NCBI GenBank assembly: GCA_039621445.1
Contig: CP154955.1
Span: 57,072,619-57,136,618 of the forward strand
DNA length: 64,000 nt
Origin: Euglena gracilis
Taxonomy: Eukaryota; Euglenida; Euglenophyceae; Euglenales
Reading direction: 5' to 3'
The notes beneath the pieces are model-generated. The model had not been told where the DNA came from, did not search any database, and worked only from the letters and a program-made list of their open reading frames with translations. Shown here piece after piece: positions 18,150 through 29,288 of this stretch (within the stretch, counting starts at the first letter, position 1; the number at the start of each line of letters is the position of its first letter). The position numbers and the translations under genes were made by a program.

Positions 18150-18379
18150 CCCTCACCCCCCCAAAGTGTCCCTCCCCCCAAAGTGGCCAAATTTTTTGGC
18201 AAATTTCAGGTTACCCCCCCCCCCAAAGTGGCCATTTTCTTTTGGCGCCAAAGGCGCCGGAGACCAAAACTTGACCCCCCCCCCCGAAGTGTCCCCCCTG
18301 CCAGAGTGGCCATTTTGGGGTGCCTGGAGGGTGGCCACGGTGCCTGGAGGGTGGCCACTTTGAGGGGGGGGGGTGAGGG
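18150..18379. mobile_element. MITE-like element, CCCTCACCCC ends, AAAGTGGCC word
   Basis: Ends CCCTCACCCCCCCAAAGTG and CACTTTGAGGGGGGGGGGTGAGGG. TA precedes and CA follows (TA-derived). Outside them ATCACGAG and ATCACAAA are similar. The word AAAGTGGCCA with C runs repeats internally, and GGCGCCAAAGGCGCC sits at 18243-18258. Confidence 0.7.
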
Positions 18380-18689
18380 CAATCACAAACCAGATTCTCA
18401 AAAATTGCGAATAATCACGAATAACTTCGAATGATTATTAATAGCCACAAATAGCCACGAAGGAGATTTCTCCCATTTATGAATTATGTCCGTCTGAGAA
18501 TGGCTTTTCTCTCAAAGATTAATTTTCCTCAAATGCATATGGGAAAATAGTTATGGGAAAAACGTGATAATTAGTCTCCTCCTTGCCCTTTGCCATCTAC
18601 CACCCTCTCTTCTGTGCTCTCTTCTTCAGTCTCCCCTCTGTCCATCATTATCAGAGTCATCGTGTCTTTACCTCTTTTTTTTTTGTATA

Positions 18690-18970
18690 TTTGGCAGAGG
18701 TCAGGGGGGATGATAGGGGCAAAGAAAGTTCAAGATGATTGGGACGAACCGCGCGCTGGTGAAATCTGGCCTTCTAAAGTACCAACAAGGCGGGTCACAA
18801 GGATGTGTTTGAATGAACGGCCCAAAATGGCTGAAATGGCCAATTATGGCCCAATGTTGAAAATGATTGACAACTGGCCAACATGGACAAGAATGGACGA
18901 AAACAGCCTAAAGTTGTTTTCAGTTAAGCCCCAAATGGCCCAACTGTTGTTGAATTGTTCAATTGTATGA
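18690..18970 (+). CDS. exon-like segment, unknown protein
   Basis: Follows TTTTTTTTTTGTATATTTGGCAG-type acceptor sequence and stays open to a TGA. It starts MIGAKKVQDDWDEPRAGEIW, then PSKVPTRRVTRMCLNERPKM. The charged first half looks coding; the Met-rich second half (MAEMANYGPMLKMIDNW) overlaps AATGGCCAAA-type repeat DNA and may not be. Confidence 0.35.
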
Positions 18971-18971
18971 A

Positions 18972-20300
18972 CAATGTCCAATGAAATTGAGCTTGACCCA
19001 AGCACCTGCACCACCCTTCAGAAAATCAAGGCTTTTTTTTACAAATCCTACCAAATTTTTCACAAGAATCTGCACAATACCACAAACTACCGCACAGTTG
19101 TATTACATGATAAACTTGCATTGGTGTTTTTGTGCCAAAAAAAGTGAACCCCCCCCGATGCTTTTTTTTGGTGGCACAAACAATCACAAAAGAGCACGAT
19201 AATCATGAGCCAGAATCAAGGTTATCAGCACAAATTTGCCGGAATCCCTGGAGTATGGCAAGGCGGTGCAGTGGGAGTAGCCATTTTGGTTCCTTCCATT
19301 CTAAAGGCTTGAACCACAGGGACCGCAGACAGGGTTAGTCACGTGCTCCCCATTTTGCCTCCAACGGCTGGTGACCGCTTACAAAAAAGTAGCCCTTTGT
19401 CTTTCTTGACACCTTTTGGGCAAAGTATGTCAAGGATTAAAACTCCTGATGCGAAGCCCAAAGAGAAAAGTTCGACATTTTGAGGGACCTAGATGTCTCT
19501 AAGTCTAAGGTTGTAAGTTTTTTTGTTTCAATTTGTTGATAAATAAAAATGAAAATGAAATACAAAACACAACTTTGCATGGCCAAAAGCGCCTGGGTGG
19601 GCACACCAGCCAGAAAGGCAGTTTTTCCGGCCCAATTTTGGATGATCTTTGCCAACCAGAAGTGCAAGGGGTTTTCCCTTTCAGTTCCAATCAGACCAGT
19701 TTTTTTTCAGTCCAGTGTTCCTCTTTCAATCCTAATGAATTTCAACCTTATCTTAACGTGTCAGTGCTGGGGCCACTTTCCTGCCTGGGCAGTTTGTCAA
19801 CAGCGTTTGTACCTGCTGATTTCTCTTGCAAAATCACCTGGGGCTGAGTTTGCATTTTTCGAGGCCACAATCTCCCATTTAAGCTGTTTCGTGTTCTTTT
19901 GCACAATTGTACATATTCAGATATGCGGGGGTTTTCAAGGTCAGTGTCAGCTTTTTTAGATTTCTGGTAATATGTTGTCCCTCTGTGTGTTGAGCTCCAC
20001 GATTTTCCAGGGTGTACCCAGAGGAAAAGCCAAAATTTGGTGTTTTTGGACTCCGAAACATGACTCTGAGGTTTGATCCCCAGATTGACACCCCGGTTTG
20101 ACCCCCCCAGGAGACAAAGAACATACCCCAAAAGACACAAAATCCTGGTGCTGTCCACTGCATTCCTTGTGTGGCAACAATCAGTGCAGGTGGTGTTCTG
20201 GAGACCAGGTGGCAGATCCACACCTTTTGAGCCGACAGCACCCTGTGGTTGGTCATGAAAGGAGGGTGTTTTCCAACACAATTAAATTTTTAGGTTAAAT
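18972..20300. other. stretch with weak ORFs only
   Basis: A plus frame 19549-19959 (136 codons, Cys/Phe-rich) and minus frames 20281-19748 overlap without a clear winner. A GGTTTGACCCCC word near 20095 recalls the 9874-10021 element. No recognised gene. Confidence 0.35.
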
Positions 20301-20337
20301 GGGCTGTTGGAGAATTCTGTAAACGTTGTTTGGCAGG

Positions 20338-20579
20338 TTTTCCACATCCCCCCATTCATTTTGAGACCACACGGCCGCAAAAACGATGTCCGTGTGCGCA
20401 ACGAGACCAACCAACAGCCTTCCATACCGCCTATTTGCCCTGCCCATATGTGTAATTTTCGGAGCGTTCAAGGAGAGGTTATTTTGAGACAAAAGGGGGG
20501 CCTAAGAAATCGGCGTCTGTGCAGCATATCCGAGTTGGTCAAGCAAAGTGCTCCAGGTTGTTCCTCCGTATCCCCCTGA
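20338..20579 (+). CDS. possible exon after TTTGGCAG acceptor
   Basis: Follows GTAAACGTTGTTTGGCAG. The frame reads VFHIPPFILRPHGRKNDVRV, then RNETNQQPSIPPICPAHMCN to a TGA. Polar, Pro/Arg/Asn-rich. No family, and the opposite strand is also open. Confidence 0.3.
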
Positions 20580-20835
20580 ATGGTGGAGATTTTCAAGTTA
20601 GAAAACACATTTTTTTTCGCAGGCAATGTACTCCGTTTTGTTTTTCAGCAAAAATGGTGAATGGTGCTTTTGAACTCTTTTTTTACAGGATAAAACCGTG
20701 AATTGTTATTTATTTTGATATTTCAGAGGTATTAAAACGGTTGTTCACAGGCTCCATTGCCAATGCCCAAATTTTTCCATAGGAGGCAGGTCTCTTTATC
20801 TTATTTTGTATTTTTTGTAAATTGAAGTGTAAAAG

Positions 20836-21010
20836 TTTTTGCATAATTGCAGCAAATCCACCCTCTGTGTGGTCAGCTTTGCAATTGTGCCAGTGGTTCA
20901 TGTGCGCAGTTGCTGATAGAACCATTTGCGCAGTTGCACAAACCGACCACATGTGCCGTTCCCGCACTTGCGCAAACAGACCGTTCTCGCAGTTGTGCAA
21001 GTGGACCAAT
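20836..21010. repeat. degenerate GCGCAGTTGCACAA repeats
   Basis: Six or seven imperfect 24-30 bp copies of TTGCGCAGTTGCACAAACCG type. They resemble the GCGCAAATGCGC hairpins of the 42691-45669 element and may be a decayed relative. Confidence 0.5.
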
Positions 21011-21073
21011 TGTTTTATCAAAAAACAAACAACATGTGTTTTCTTGTGTTGGGATCAGTCTCATCTGCCCAAA

Positions 21074-21214
21074 ATGGTTCCAGCAACGTTCCAAGTTGAT
21101 GAGGCAGCCGCTGGAAGATTCGTGAACACAGTTGTCAGGCGTACCGCTTTATGCTGTGGGGACACCTGCTCTAGAACACCTCACCTTTCTAAGTGTTGCA
21201 TTTCTCCTCCCTGA
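21074..21214 (+). CDS. short exon-like segment, Cys-rich
   Basis: MVPATFQVDEAAAGRFVNTV, then VRRTALCCGDTCSRTPHLSK to a TGA. Part of a longer frame that upstream reads through the repeat at 20836-21010. Unknown. Confidence 0.3.
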   Translation: MVPATFQVDEAAAGRFVNTVVRRTALCCGDTCSRTPHLSKCCISPP

Positions 21215-21233
21215 TCTGCACGTCCTCAGGGGC

Positions 21234-21916
21234 TCGCCACCATTTGCATTTATGCGTTGCTGCAGCGGGTGTTCGAAGCAGGCCCCCAGACCCGCGGACT
21301 CTGTCACGTGGACCCAAAGAATGCCGTGTCTTTCCCAGGGTCGGATGCAGGAAGTATTTGGGCCACCAGGCCCTGCGGCCGCAGCCTCCTGTGGAGTCCC
21401 AAGTTATTGGACCCGTCTTATTGGCTTTGTTCCTCTGTCAAGTTATCCGGGCATCACACATTCATCCCATGTTTTCGTTGCATAGGCATCTTTTTCAGCT
21501 CCCTCTTCATTTATTCAACTGCTTAGGGAATGCAGAGGGGTTTCTATTTCAGTGGGGTGCCGAATCATGTGTGGCTGCCATTCAACTTGTGGTGCTGCTT
21601 GTGGACATATTTTGCCAGCTTGAAAATGGTTCGCATCAGTCCAGGTGTTCGTCACAGCAGGGTTGCAGCACAAAATGGTCAGTCATTGTTGTTCGCCTGT
21701 TCCAGCGTGTTGAAGCCAGTGTGTGCATTTGTGCCGTTTGGTTGGCAGTTGGAAATTCTTTCATACAGAGTTTCAAATCATCATTTTCATTCGCATTATC
21801 AGCTGGTCTTCATTGGGCAAAAATTGTGCATTCTCAACATTCGTTCTTGTGTATGCAGAGGCCTGGAAAGTCACAGACAGGATGATGCTTATCGGATTGA
21901 ATTGATTTGGTCATGA
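21234..21916 (+). CDS. overlapping ORFs, probable coding-derived sequence
   Basis: Two long plus frames overlap: 21193-21885 (230 codons) and 21530-21916 (128 codons, ending SHRQDDAYRIELIWS). The second has the more protein-like tail (FGWQLEILSYRVSNHHFHSH, YQLVFIGQKLCILNIRS). Either intron read-through or a frameshifted gene would give this picture. No domain recognised. Confidence 0.3.
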
Positions 21917-22411
21917 AGATATGCGATAAAAAGTTAATTTATTTTTGGCCTCTCCTCCCATTTCTATCTGAGTTGAGTTAAGAGATTATTGTTGCACGAG
22001 GTAAGGTGCCTGCTCAGTTTTGAGCCCATTGAGCCCAAAATTGACACCGTTCCCATCAGGATTGCTTTTCTGGAAGAATTGTGGGTTTGAGTTCACCCCC
22101 ACCTTTTCTTTTGACTGCACTTTGTCGTGAAGCTTGCAAAGTTTTCAAGTTGCCAGTTGATCGCAACTCACACTGCTCGTCTTTTCCACTGAGATCAGAC
22201 ACTTTCTGTCAAAGCTCCCCGGTGGGACCCAAGCATTAGGGGGAGGGGGAGAGGAGGTGGTTGGAGACCATGTAATCACACTGCTGTGACCCTGGCCCTG
22301 GCCCAGGCCGGCACATCCCATAGGTCAGTTCCCAAAGGGTTTTTGGTTGTCGGCCGGTGTGGGTGGGTTTGGTTAGGGTGAGGTGGTTCTCGATAAAGTA
22401 AGCGGGCAAAG
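21917..22411. other. no gene recognised
   Basis: Mixed-composition sequence with a G-rich patch (22239-22260). No ORF with protein-like composition and no repeat match inside the window. Confidence 0.5.
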
Positions 22412-22825
22412 TTGATTGCGCGAGAGGATTCATTCAGGGTGGGCTTTGAGCTGTGCCAGAATCGATTTGCCCCGATTTGCCCCAAAATCGACTTTGCTCT
22501 GCCAAACTCGATTTACCCCAATTTTATTTTATTGAGCATCGAAATACCATTGGTTTCCTCCCCATCGGCTCCAATGCCTGGGTCATTGCGGAGCGCAAAG
22601 GAAGCTAATTGCAAGACCATCAATGGTGTCACACAGCGATGTGATGTGTACCCTACTTCACCAATGTTGCTTTGCCTGCTTGCCTGCCTCCTTGCTTCCA
22701 ATCGGGCCGTGAGCAATTGTCCCAGAAAGGAGCTTCTGCATGAGGAGGCCTTGGGGGGGTGCACATTGGGGGACATTTTTCTCCCATTAATGACCTCCCC
22801 CAACCAACGGCCGATCCGGGGATAG
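22412..22825 (+). CDS. hypothetical ORF, 137 codons
   Basis: Alternative start to TAG. The middle (SSPSAPMPGSLRSAKEANCK, TINGVTQRCDVYP) and end (SNCPRKELLHEEALGGCTLG) look coding, with a Leu/Ala/Cys hydrophobic stretch between (LLCLLACLLASN). The first 40 residues overlap a CCCCGATTTGCCCC repeat. Unknown. Confidence 0.3.
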   Translation: MIAREDSFRVGFELCQNRFAPICPKIDFALPNSIYPNFILLSIEIPLVSSPSAPMPGSLRSAKEANCKTINGVTQRCDVYPTSPMLLCLLACLLASNRAVSNCPRKELLHEEALGGCTLGDIFLPLMTSPNQRPIRG

Positions 22826-23081
22826 CACAGGATCAAAAATTAAAGTCGAAAACACATGTTTTGGGTGTGCTAAAAATAGTATATATGTGTGAAAGTATCC
22901 CCCCCCCCTGCCTGCCCATAGCATCCACCTCTGGGGGGGGGTGCGAAGTTGCATAAAAAAGCCCAAACCCCATTGCTGAACAATTTGGGGCATTGTTAAG
23001 TGCTCAATTTGAAGAAAAAAATCAAATCTTTAAAAAAAATCATCCTTGGAGAAATAGAAATTTAAAGAAAGTTTCAAAAAA

Positions 23082-23291
23082 ATGAAATTTCTGCAAATCC
23101 CACAGCTGGCACGCATTAATACCCTGCAGAGGGATCCAGCCAACCAGAACTCCCCCCCGAGCCAGCAGCTCCTAAATCGGGCTGAGGACCCCATGGGGAT
23201 GGTCGAGTGGTATTCAAGTTTTCGAGCCCAGCAAAGTTGGAACAAAAAAATTCTGCTGCAAAGTGCAGGATTTTTTCCAACCATGAACTGA
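23082..23291 (+). CDS. small ORF, likely terminal exon, unknown
   Basis: 69 codons from ATG to TGA with good composition (MKFLQIPQLARINTLQRDPA, PMGMVEWYSSFRAQQSWNKK). The TGA abuts the inverted-repeat end at 23290, so the stop may be supplied by the element. No family. Confidence 0.4.
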   Translation: MKFLQIPQLARINTLQRDPANQNSPPSQQLLNRAEDPMGMVEWYSSFRAQQSWNKKILLQSAGFFPTMN

Positions 23292-23490
23292 GGCCCGGCG
23301 CCTGCCCTGTATTTTGTGGACATCAACACAATAATACAGGGTGCAATTTGGACACCCCCAAAATAACGCCCCTTGTTATCGTGAACAGGCTGTTCACAAT
23401 TATTAGGGCGTTATTTTGGGGGGTCCAAACAATGCACTACACTCTCAAACAGCCTGTTCACAAAATAACAGAAACCTCCAGGGGTGTGTT
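23290..23490. repeat. solo end of the 2431-3539 element family plus palindromic AATAACGCC units
   Basis: GAGGCCCGGCGCCTGCCCTG matches the element ends at 2447 and 3510. It is followed by complementary GTGAACAGGCTGTTCACAAT and CAAAATAACGCC/GGCGTTATTTTGG units. Confidence 0.6.
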
Positions 23491-23595
23491 ATTTTTTTGA
23501 CTTCAGGAGGATCTTCATTCAACCGCTCTTATCCACAAGTAGTAAACACAAAGCCTGTGCAATTTACCATTTCTCAAGTGGCATTTAACGTATAG

Positions 23596-23853
23596 TTGGC
23601 TTGGGCCAGTAGTGCAATTGTGCAAACGGATAATTTTTTGAAGTCGCTGCATCAGGCACCAAAACCCATGCAATTCATTTTGGTGTGGTTGGTCTGGTTC
23701 TCCTATGGCATACGGGACACACACGCACCAACATGTGCCTCTTTTTACCTTGCAACAACTGCTTCCATTTTTGAACCCGCCCCTTCTGTCGACCAACGAA
23801 ACAAGATGATGTTGAGTTCTGGGGTTTATAAGCGGGGGCTTTACGGTGTTTAA
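23596..23853 (+). CDS. hypothetical ORF, 85 codons
   Basis: Ends at TAA. The segment FILVWLVWFSYGIRDTHAPT, then SIFEPAPSVDQRNKMMLSSG has plausible composition with one hydrophobic helix. No start or splice site favoured. Unknown. Confidence 0.3.
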   Translation: MAWASSAIVQTDNFLKSLHQAPKPMQFILVWLVWFSYGIRDTHAPTCASFYLATTASIFEPAPSVDQRNKMMLSSGVYKRGLYGV

Positions 23854-24210
23854 ACGAGAAACTCTCTGTCTCTCTCTCTGTCCCTCTCCCTCTCCCTGTG
23901 TCTCTCCCTTTTGCAGTGTTGAGTCTGTTGTGGGCACAAAATGAAGCGTCTCCAAGAGTATCTGAGCAGACACGTGGCTCCGGTTCCTCATTAACAACAA
24001 ACTGTTGTTTGCGGTTGGTGTGGATTGGAATTGCATTTTTGCTCTGATTTTCATTTGTTTATTTTTTATTTTTGAAAAACAGATGTATGAAATATCAGCA
24101 AAGGAAGAATAAATGTTTTTTTCCTTTCCGGCTCATTCTCGTTTAACCCCATCGAGAGCAAGATATGTGCTTTTTGTGACATATTTTGCATCGTGATAAA
24201 TTCTTTGCAG

Positions 24211-24501
24211 CCACATGCCATCAAAGATGGTTGCCCTATTCCACCTTTGCGGATGGCTGACTACAGCCCCCCCTCCCCCGATGAAAAACTCCCAAGCTAT
24301 TTTGTTTTCCCAAATATTGAACTCTCTCTTCCTTTATTTTGGTGAAGGCAAAGAAAACAAGGGGGAAAATCACCAGATGTGTCTGAAAATCATTGAAGTC
24401 GATGAAATTGAGTCTGTGCAAATTCAAAAGGGAAACAAAGGAGGTTTGCAGGAGTTGGAGGCTTCTTCTGAGCTGGAGACTCCGTGTAGGGGCTCCTCCA
24501 G
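24211..24501 (+). pseudogene. frameshifted exon, copy A of duplicated gene
   Basis: Between acceptor ATTCTTTGCAG and donor CTCCAG|GTAACC, 291 nt long. The paralogous exon in copy B is 290 nt. The difference is one extra C near 24331, which breaks the reading frame mid-exon. The tail (EGKENKGENHQMCLKIIEVD) matches copy B closely. Unknown family. Confidence 0.7.
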
Positions 24502-24881
24502 GTAACCACTTTTTGTGGTGGACCCTCTTTCAGTGTTCCTGGGGGTCTGGGGGGGGGGGTTGAATGGGGGGGGGGGGGCGGCCAGACATGGTCGAAGCGA
24601 CCTGCCCACTGCCTCTTTCCCTGATCCAGAAATTGGTTTTTTTAAATAATTTTGATGATGATTTTTTGTCATCTCCACCATTCCCCTCCAGACAGCGAGG
24701 GCTAGACCCTGGGTCTTGTTGTTGGGGGGGTGTAGCAAGGGGCTTCCCTCGTTTTGCTGTCGGGTGGCAGCAGCTTTGATTATAATTCTTGTAATTGGTT
24801 TCATTTTCTGCAATGAACGACGGCGAGTTTCTGTCAGCATCCAACTCCTTGGAGCTATTTGCTGCCCACATCGATGCACCA

Positions 24882-24935
24882 GAGCGACGACGATGACGAC
24901 GACGATGACGATGGCGCAGTATCCCACGCCCATGT
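24882..24935. repeat. GATGACGAC trinucleotide-type run
   Basis: CGACGATGACGACGACGATG run. One frame would give poly-Asp. Present with a different unit count in copy B (about 49237-49275). Confidence 0.7.
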
Positions 24936-25079
24936 CGGCCCTTAGAGTTACATTTTTCCCTTCCTGGATTTTTGTTGGAGAGGGACCTTCAAGGCCTCTG
25001 ACGTTTCCCATTTCCCCACCATTATTATATTGTATCATAGTAAATTATCATATATAATAAAAATATAATAAACAAGATA

Positions 25080-25690
25080 TTGTAATGTCATGTCATGTAA
25101 TGTCATGTAATGTAATATGTGATATGATATGGGGTTTCCAGTACAGGAAATGCAATGCCATGCCATGCAATGCAATGCCATGCCATGCCATGCAATGCCA
25201 TGCAATGCCATGCCATGCAATGCAATACAATGCAATGCAATACGATGAAATACAATACAATACAATAAAATACAATACAATGCAATACAATACAATGCAA
25301 TGCAACACAACACAATGCAATGTAATGTTATGTAATGCAATGTAACGTAATGTTATGTCCTGTAATACAATACAATACAATACAATACAATACAATACAA
25401 TACAATACACAATATACAATACAATACAATACAATACAATACAATACAATACAATACAATACAATACAATACAATACAATACAATGCAATGCAATGCAAT
25501 GCAATGCAATACAATACAATACAATACAATACAATACAATACAATACAATACAATACAATACAATACGATACAATACAATACAATACAATACAATACAAT
25601 ACAATACAATACAATATATAATATAATATAATATAATATAATATAACATAACATAACATAACATAACATAACATAATATAATATAACATA
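25080..25690. repeat. pentanucleotide arrays (ATGCC, ATACA, ATATA types)
   Basis: Runs of TGCCA, TACAA and TATAA 5-mers with single-base switches between blocks. All long ORFs here are periodic translations of 5-mers. Confidence 0.95.
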
Positions 25691-26210
25691 ATAGTATAGT
25701 ATAGTATAGTATAGTATAGTATGGTGTAGTATAGTATAGTATAGTATTGTATTGTATTGTATTGTATTGTATTGTATTGTATTGTATTGTATTGTATTGT
25801 GTTGTATTGTATTATCTTCTCTTATATGTATTCTATCTCTATATTATATTATATTATTTCTCTTCCTTCTCTTCTCTCTTCCTTCTATTCTCTTCTATTC
25901 TCTTCTCTTCTATCTTCTCTCTCTTCTATTCTCTCTTCTATCTCTATTCTCTTCTCTTCTCTTCTCTTCTCTTCTTTCTCATTCTCTTCTCTTCTCTTAT
26001 CTTCTCTTATCTTCTCTTATCTATATTATCTATCTTCATTCTCTTATTTCTCTTCTCTTCTCTTCTCTCTCTATTCTCTCTTCTCTTCTCTTCTCTTCTC
26101 TCTCTTCTCTTCCTTCTATTCTCTTCTCTTCTCTTCTCTTTATCTTCTCTTCTCTTCTCTTCTCTTATCTCTCTTATAATTCTCTTCTCTTCTCTCTATT
26201 ATCTATCCTA
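25691..26210. repeat. pentanucleotide arrays (TAGTA, TTGTA, TTCTC)
   Basis: Continues the 5-bp periodicity with GTATA, TTGTA and CTTCT units. No coding content despite 140-154-codon frames. Confidence 0.95.
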
Positions 26211-27085
26211 GTATAGTATAGGTATAGTATAGTGTAGTGTAGTATAGTCGTGTATGTATGTAGTATAGTATAGTATAGTCTCGTCTAGTAGTCTCGTATA
26301 GTATAGTAGTCTTCGTAGTCTCGTGTCTCGTCTCGTCTTGTCTCGTATCGTCTCGTCTCGTCTCGTCGTAGTCTCGTAGTTCTCGTCTCTTCCTCGTCTC
26401 GTATCGTCTCGTCTCGTCTCGTCTCGTCTAGTCTCGTCTCGTCTCGTATCGTCTCGTCTCGTCTCGTCTCGTCTCGTCTCGTCTCGTCTCGTCTCGTCTC
26501 GTCTCGTCTCGTCTCGTCTCGTCTCTTCTTGTCTCGTCTCGTCTCGTTCGTCTCGTCTCGTCTCGTATAGTCTCGTGTCGTCTCGTCTCGTCTCGTCTCG
26601 TCTCGTCTCGTCTCGTCTCGTCTCGTCTCGTCTCGTCTCTCGTCTCGTCTCGTCTTGTGTCGTCTCGTGCCGTCTCGTCCGTTTCGTCTCGTGTCTCTCG
26701 TCTCGTATAGTCTTGTATCGTGTCGTCGTATAGTCTAGTCTGTCTCGTCTCGTCTCGTCTCGTCGCGTCTCGTCCGTCTCGTCTCGTATCGTCTGTATCG
26801 TCTCGTCTCGTCTCGTATAGTCTCGTCTCGTCGTCTCGTCTCGTCTCGTCTCGTCTAGTCTCTGTCGTGTCGTCTAGTCTCGTTTCGTGTCTCTCTCGTC
26901 TCGTCTCGTATCGTTTCGTATAGTATAGTATTGTGTAGTGTGCAGTATATCGTTTAGTATAGTATAGTATAGTCTATAGTCTCGTATCGTATAGTATAGT
27001 CTAGTCTCGTATAGTGTCTCGTATCTTCTCTCGTATATCTCGTCTCGTCTATCTAGTTTCGTCTCGTATAGTAGTCTCGTCGATA
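26211..27085. repeat. pentanucleotide array (GTCTC)n with TATAG interruptions
   Basis: About 870 bp of TCTCG units, densest at 26440-26640. GTCTC/GAGAC is strand-asymmetric along the whole block. Confidence 0.95.
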
Positions 27086-27184
27086 CCCCTCCCCCCCCCC
27101 CCCTCCCCTCCCCTCCCTCCCTACAATACCCTACCCTGCCCTCCATACCCTCCTACAATACCCCTACAATACAATACATTCCTT

Positions 27185-27270
27185 CCCCTCCATACACCTC
27201 CCCCTCAATACAATACAATACAATACAATACAATACAATACAATACAATACAATACAATACAACACAATA
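27185..27270. repeat. (ATACA)n array
   Basis: Same unit as 25360-25610, separated from it by the GTCTC block and a C-rich patch. Confidence 0.9.
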
Positions 27271-27335
27271 CAACACAAGAAAGGATGATATGATATGAAA
27301 TCTTTATAAGATGATATAATATGCAATGTAATATA

Positions 27336-28109
27336 ACCCGCCCCAAATAATACCCCCCCAAATAATACCCCCCACCCTCGGGCTGGGACTTCGGGCGAAA
27401 AAATAATCCCCCCCCCCCTAATTTCCGGCCGCCGACCCGGATTTTGACCGGAAAATGTGGGCAAAATTCACAATTCCTGACAACAAGTTACGAAAAAAAA
27501 TCATTTTTTTCTGGATTATCTGGCCTCCAAAAATGCTAAATTTAATGAGAAAGTACAAAAAAATGACCCCAAGGGGGGGTTTTGGGTGCTATTTTGGCTC
27601 CTAACCCCCCCCCAAAATAAGACCCGGGTCTTATTTTTGGGTCCGTTGCTGGAAACCTCCAGGGGGGGTCTTATTTTTGGGGGGGTCTTATTTTTGGATT
27701 TTTTCTTGACCGACCCGGACACCTTTTTTCAGGTTCCCAAAAACACTAAAAATTTTCCTTCGGCCATGTGTAAATTTGTGTAAGTTGAGATTTAGCATGT
27801 TTTTTTGCACTTCAAGAATCTGAATTTTTTTGAAATTTCATCATTTTTGTGTGTGAAATTTGGGTTTTTGGCAATTTCTCAGGGAAAATTTTCACCGTCC
27901 CCGGCGCTTCGCGCCGTCAGGGGGGGTCTTATTTATGGGGGGGGTCTTATTTTTGGATTTTTGCTCGATCGGCCCAGGGGGGGTCTTATTTTTGGGGGGG
28001 TTTACAGGACTTCGAAAAGTTTCGAAAAATAATATATACCCCCCCCAAATAATACCCCCCCCCGGACTTCGGGCGAAAAAATAAAACCCAGGGGTATTAT
28101 TTGGGGGGT
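27336..28109. mobile_element. TA-flanked composite element (ACCC..CCAAATAATACCCC ends)
   Basis: Left ACCCGCCCCAAATAATACCC and right GGGTATTATTTGGGGGGT are inverted, with TA at 27334-27335 and 28110-28111. It sits in ATGATATG repeats that continue on both sides. Inside is a copy of the 3541-3880 GGGGTCTTATTTTTGG repeat (27609-27945), so elements are nested. Confidence 0.65.
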
Positions 28110-28213
28110 TAGTAAAGTACAATGCAATATGACATATGATGTGATGTATTATATCATGTATGATATGATATGATATATGACATGGTATGATATGAGGGGA
28201 TATGATATGTGAA

Positions 28214-28423
28214 TAATTAAATTTCATTCGTTTGAGCACTGCCTTGGCCACACGCCCTGCAATCCTTTCCCCTCCTCCTCCTCCTCCGCCGCCGCAGCCA
28301 AGGCCTGCGGCCCGAGCCGAGTGCCGTCCTCCCTTCCCTCGGAGTCGCCCCCGCACTCCCCAGCCTCCTCCACCAGCCACACCAGCCAGGCGGGGCTGGC
28401 CCACAGCCCCTATACGCTGTTGG
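28214..28423 (+). CDS. Ser/Pro/Ala-rich exon with GT donor
   Basis: The frame reads FEHCLGHTPCNPFPSSSSSA, then AKACGPSRVPSSLPSESPPH and SPASSTSHTSQAGLAHSPYT before G|GTATTT. Third positions are GC-rich, unlike flanking DNA. The composition suits a disordered, phosphorylatable region. A second frame is open as poly-Pro but is less natural. Upstream boundary not resolved. Confidence 0.45.
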
Positions 28424-28439
28424 GTATTTGTCTTTGTTA

Positions 28440-28740
28440 GGTCTTCTTATCGAGTCCGCTGCTGGAAGCCTCGAGGGCAGGGGACTTATTTCGGGGGGTC
28501 TTGTTTTTGGGGGGGGGGTTTCTTGATTGAAATCCCAAAAAGGCATGACTTTCGAGTTCCCAAATACACTATATTCTTCCTTCGTCGCTTCATGACATTG
28601 TTTTTATGGTGTGAATTCAAATTTGTGGGTCTCAAGGGTCTCAATTTTTGGGTCCAAAGAATCAGCATTTTCTTGTCATTTTTATGTCCAAAAAAATGGC
28701 ACAAATTTGTCCAAATAATGCCCCCCCCCCAATAATTACA
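28440..28740. repeat. diverged copy of the GGGGTCTTATTTTTGG repeat
   Basis: Shares CCGCTGCTGGAAGCCTCGAG and GAGTTCCCAAATACACTA landmarks with 3555-3690, with many substitutions. Confidence 0.6.
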
Positions 28741-29050
28741 CCTCCCTGGCCTCCCAGATTAGGCGCGCCCAGATAATCAACAGGCTGTGCAATTTTGGGG
28801 GTCAGCTTTTCGGCAGTGAGTGAAAAGATGATTTTTTATCTGTTCTTTAAATTTGTAGTGACATGTTTCCTTTGCATTGAGCGACGCCCTGCCAGTTTGT
28901 CCCAGTCCCCCCCCCCTGACATTTTGCATATTTCTTGTGATTGGCCGCAACCGCAGAGAAGGGGTGTCCCTCTGTCCCACATATGACCAAGCTTGAATGG
29001 GGAACCTTTGGAAACAATGGCAGTTTTTCCGATGTTCTGCTCCCCCATTT

Positions 29051-29230
29051 TCTCGTATTTGTGTCGTGTTTGCTGGCCCCACACCGTCCAAGTACCTGCA
29101 GCGGTATGCCCACAGCCCAGCGGCATGTGTTTTCCTGCCGCCGACAGCAAATTATTTGCTCCACCTGCTGGAAATCATGCCGGCGGTCTCTCCCAGCCAA
29201 TCGTTTCAAATACGATCTAGTGGTCTGTGA
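29051..29230 (+). CDS. exon-like segment, unknown
   Basis: In the frame starting at 28997 the 3' part reads FAGPTPSKYLQRYAHSPAAC, then VFLPPTANYLLHLLEIMPAV. It looks coding with a short amphipathic helix. An acceptor could lie near 29050. Overlapping frame 28941-29426 is less convincing. Unknown family. Confidence 0.35.
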   Translation, partial: SRICVVFAGPTPSKYLQRYAHSPAACVFLPPTANYLLHLLEIMPAVSPSQSFQIRSSGL

Positions 29231-29288
29231 TGATGCTTCCATTTCTCTTTCAAATGTTGTTTTTCTGGGTTCATTATTTCTTTTTCAG

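Larger units (their letters stand above)
24157..25690 (+). repeat. inverted segmental duplication, copy A
   Basis: Complementary to 48176-50034 from AGATATGTGCTTTTTGTG through the exon, introns, GATGACGAC run and pentanucleotide arrays. Copy A lacks the 390-bp element present in B at the matching position (about 25023-25030) and differs by small indels, such as 18 bp near 24740. Confidence 0.9.

Noticed and set aside
21193-21885. 230-codon ORF as a membrane protein
   Set aside because: Hydrophobic and Cys-rich runs look like intron read-through. A competing frame is more protein-like at the 3' end.
24424-25038. 204-codon minus-strand ORF in copy A
   Set aside because: Antisense to the conserved exon and introns. 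The conserved acceptor, donor and exon length support the plus strand.
25093-26216. Long ORFs of ILYYIILYY / YCIVLYCIV type
   Set aside because: Direct translations of 5-bp satellites. Every frame is open for the same trivial reason.
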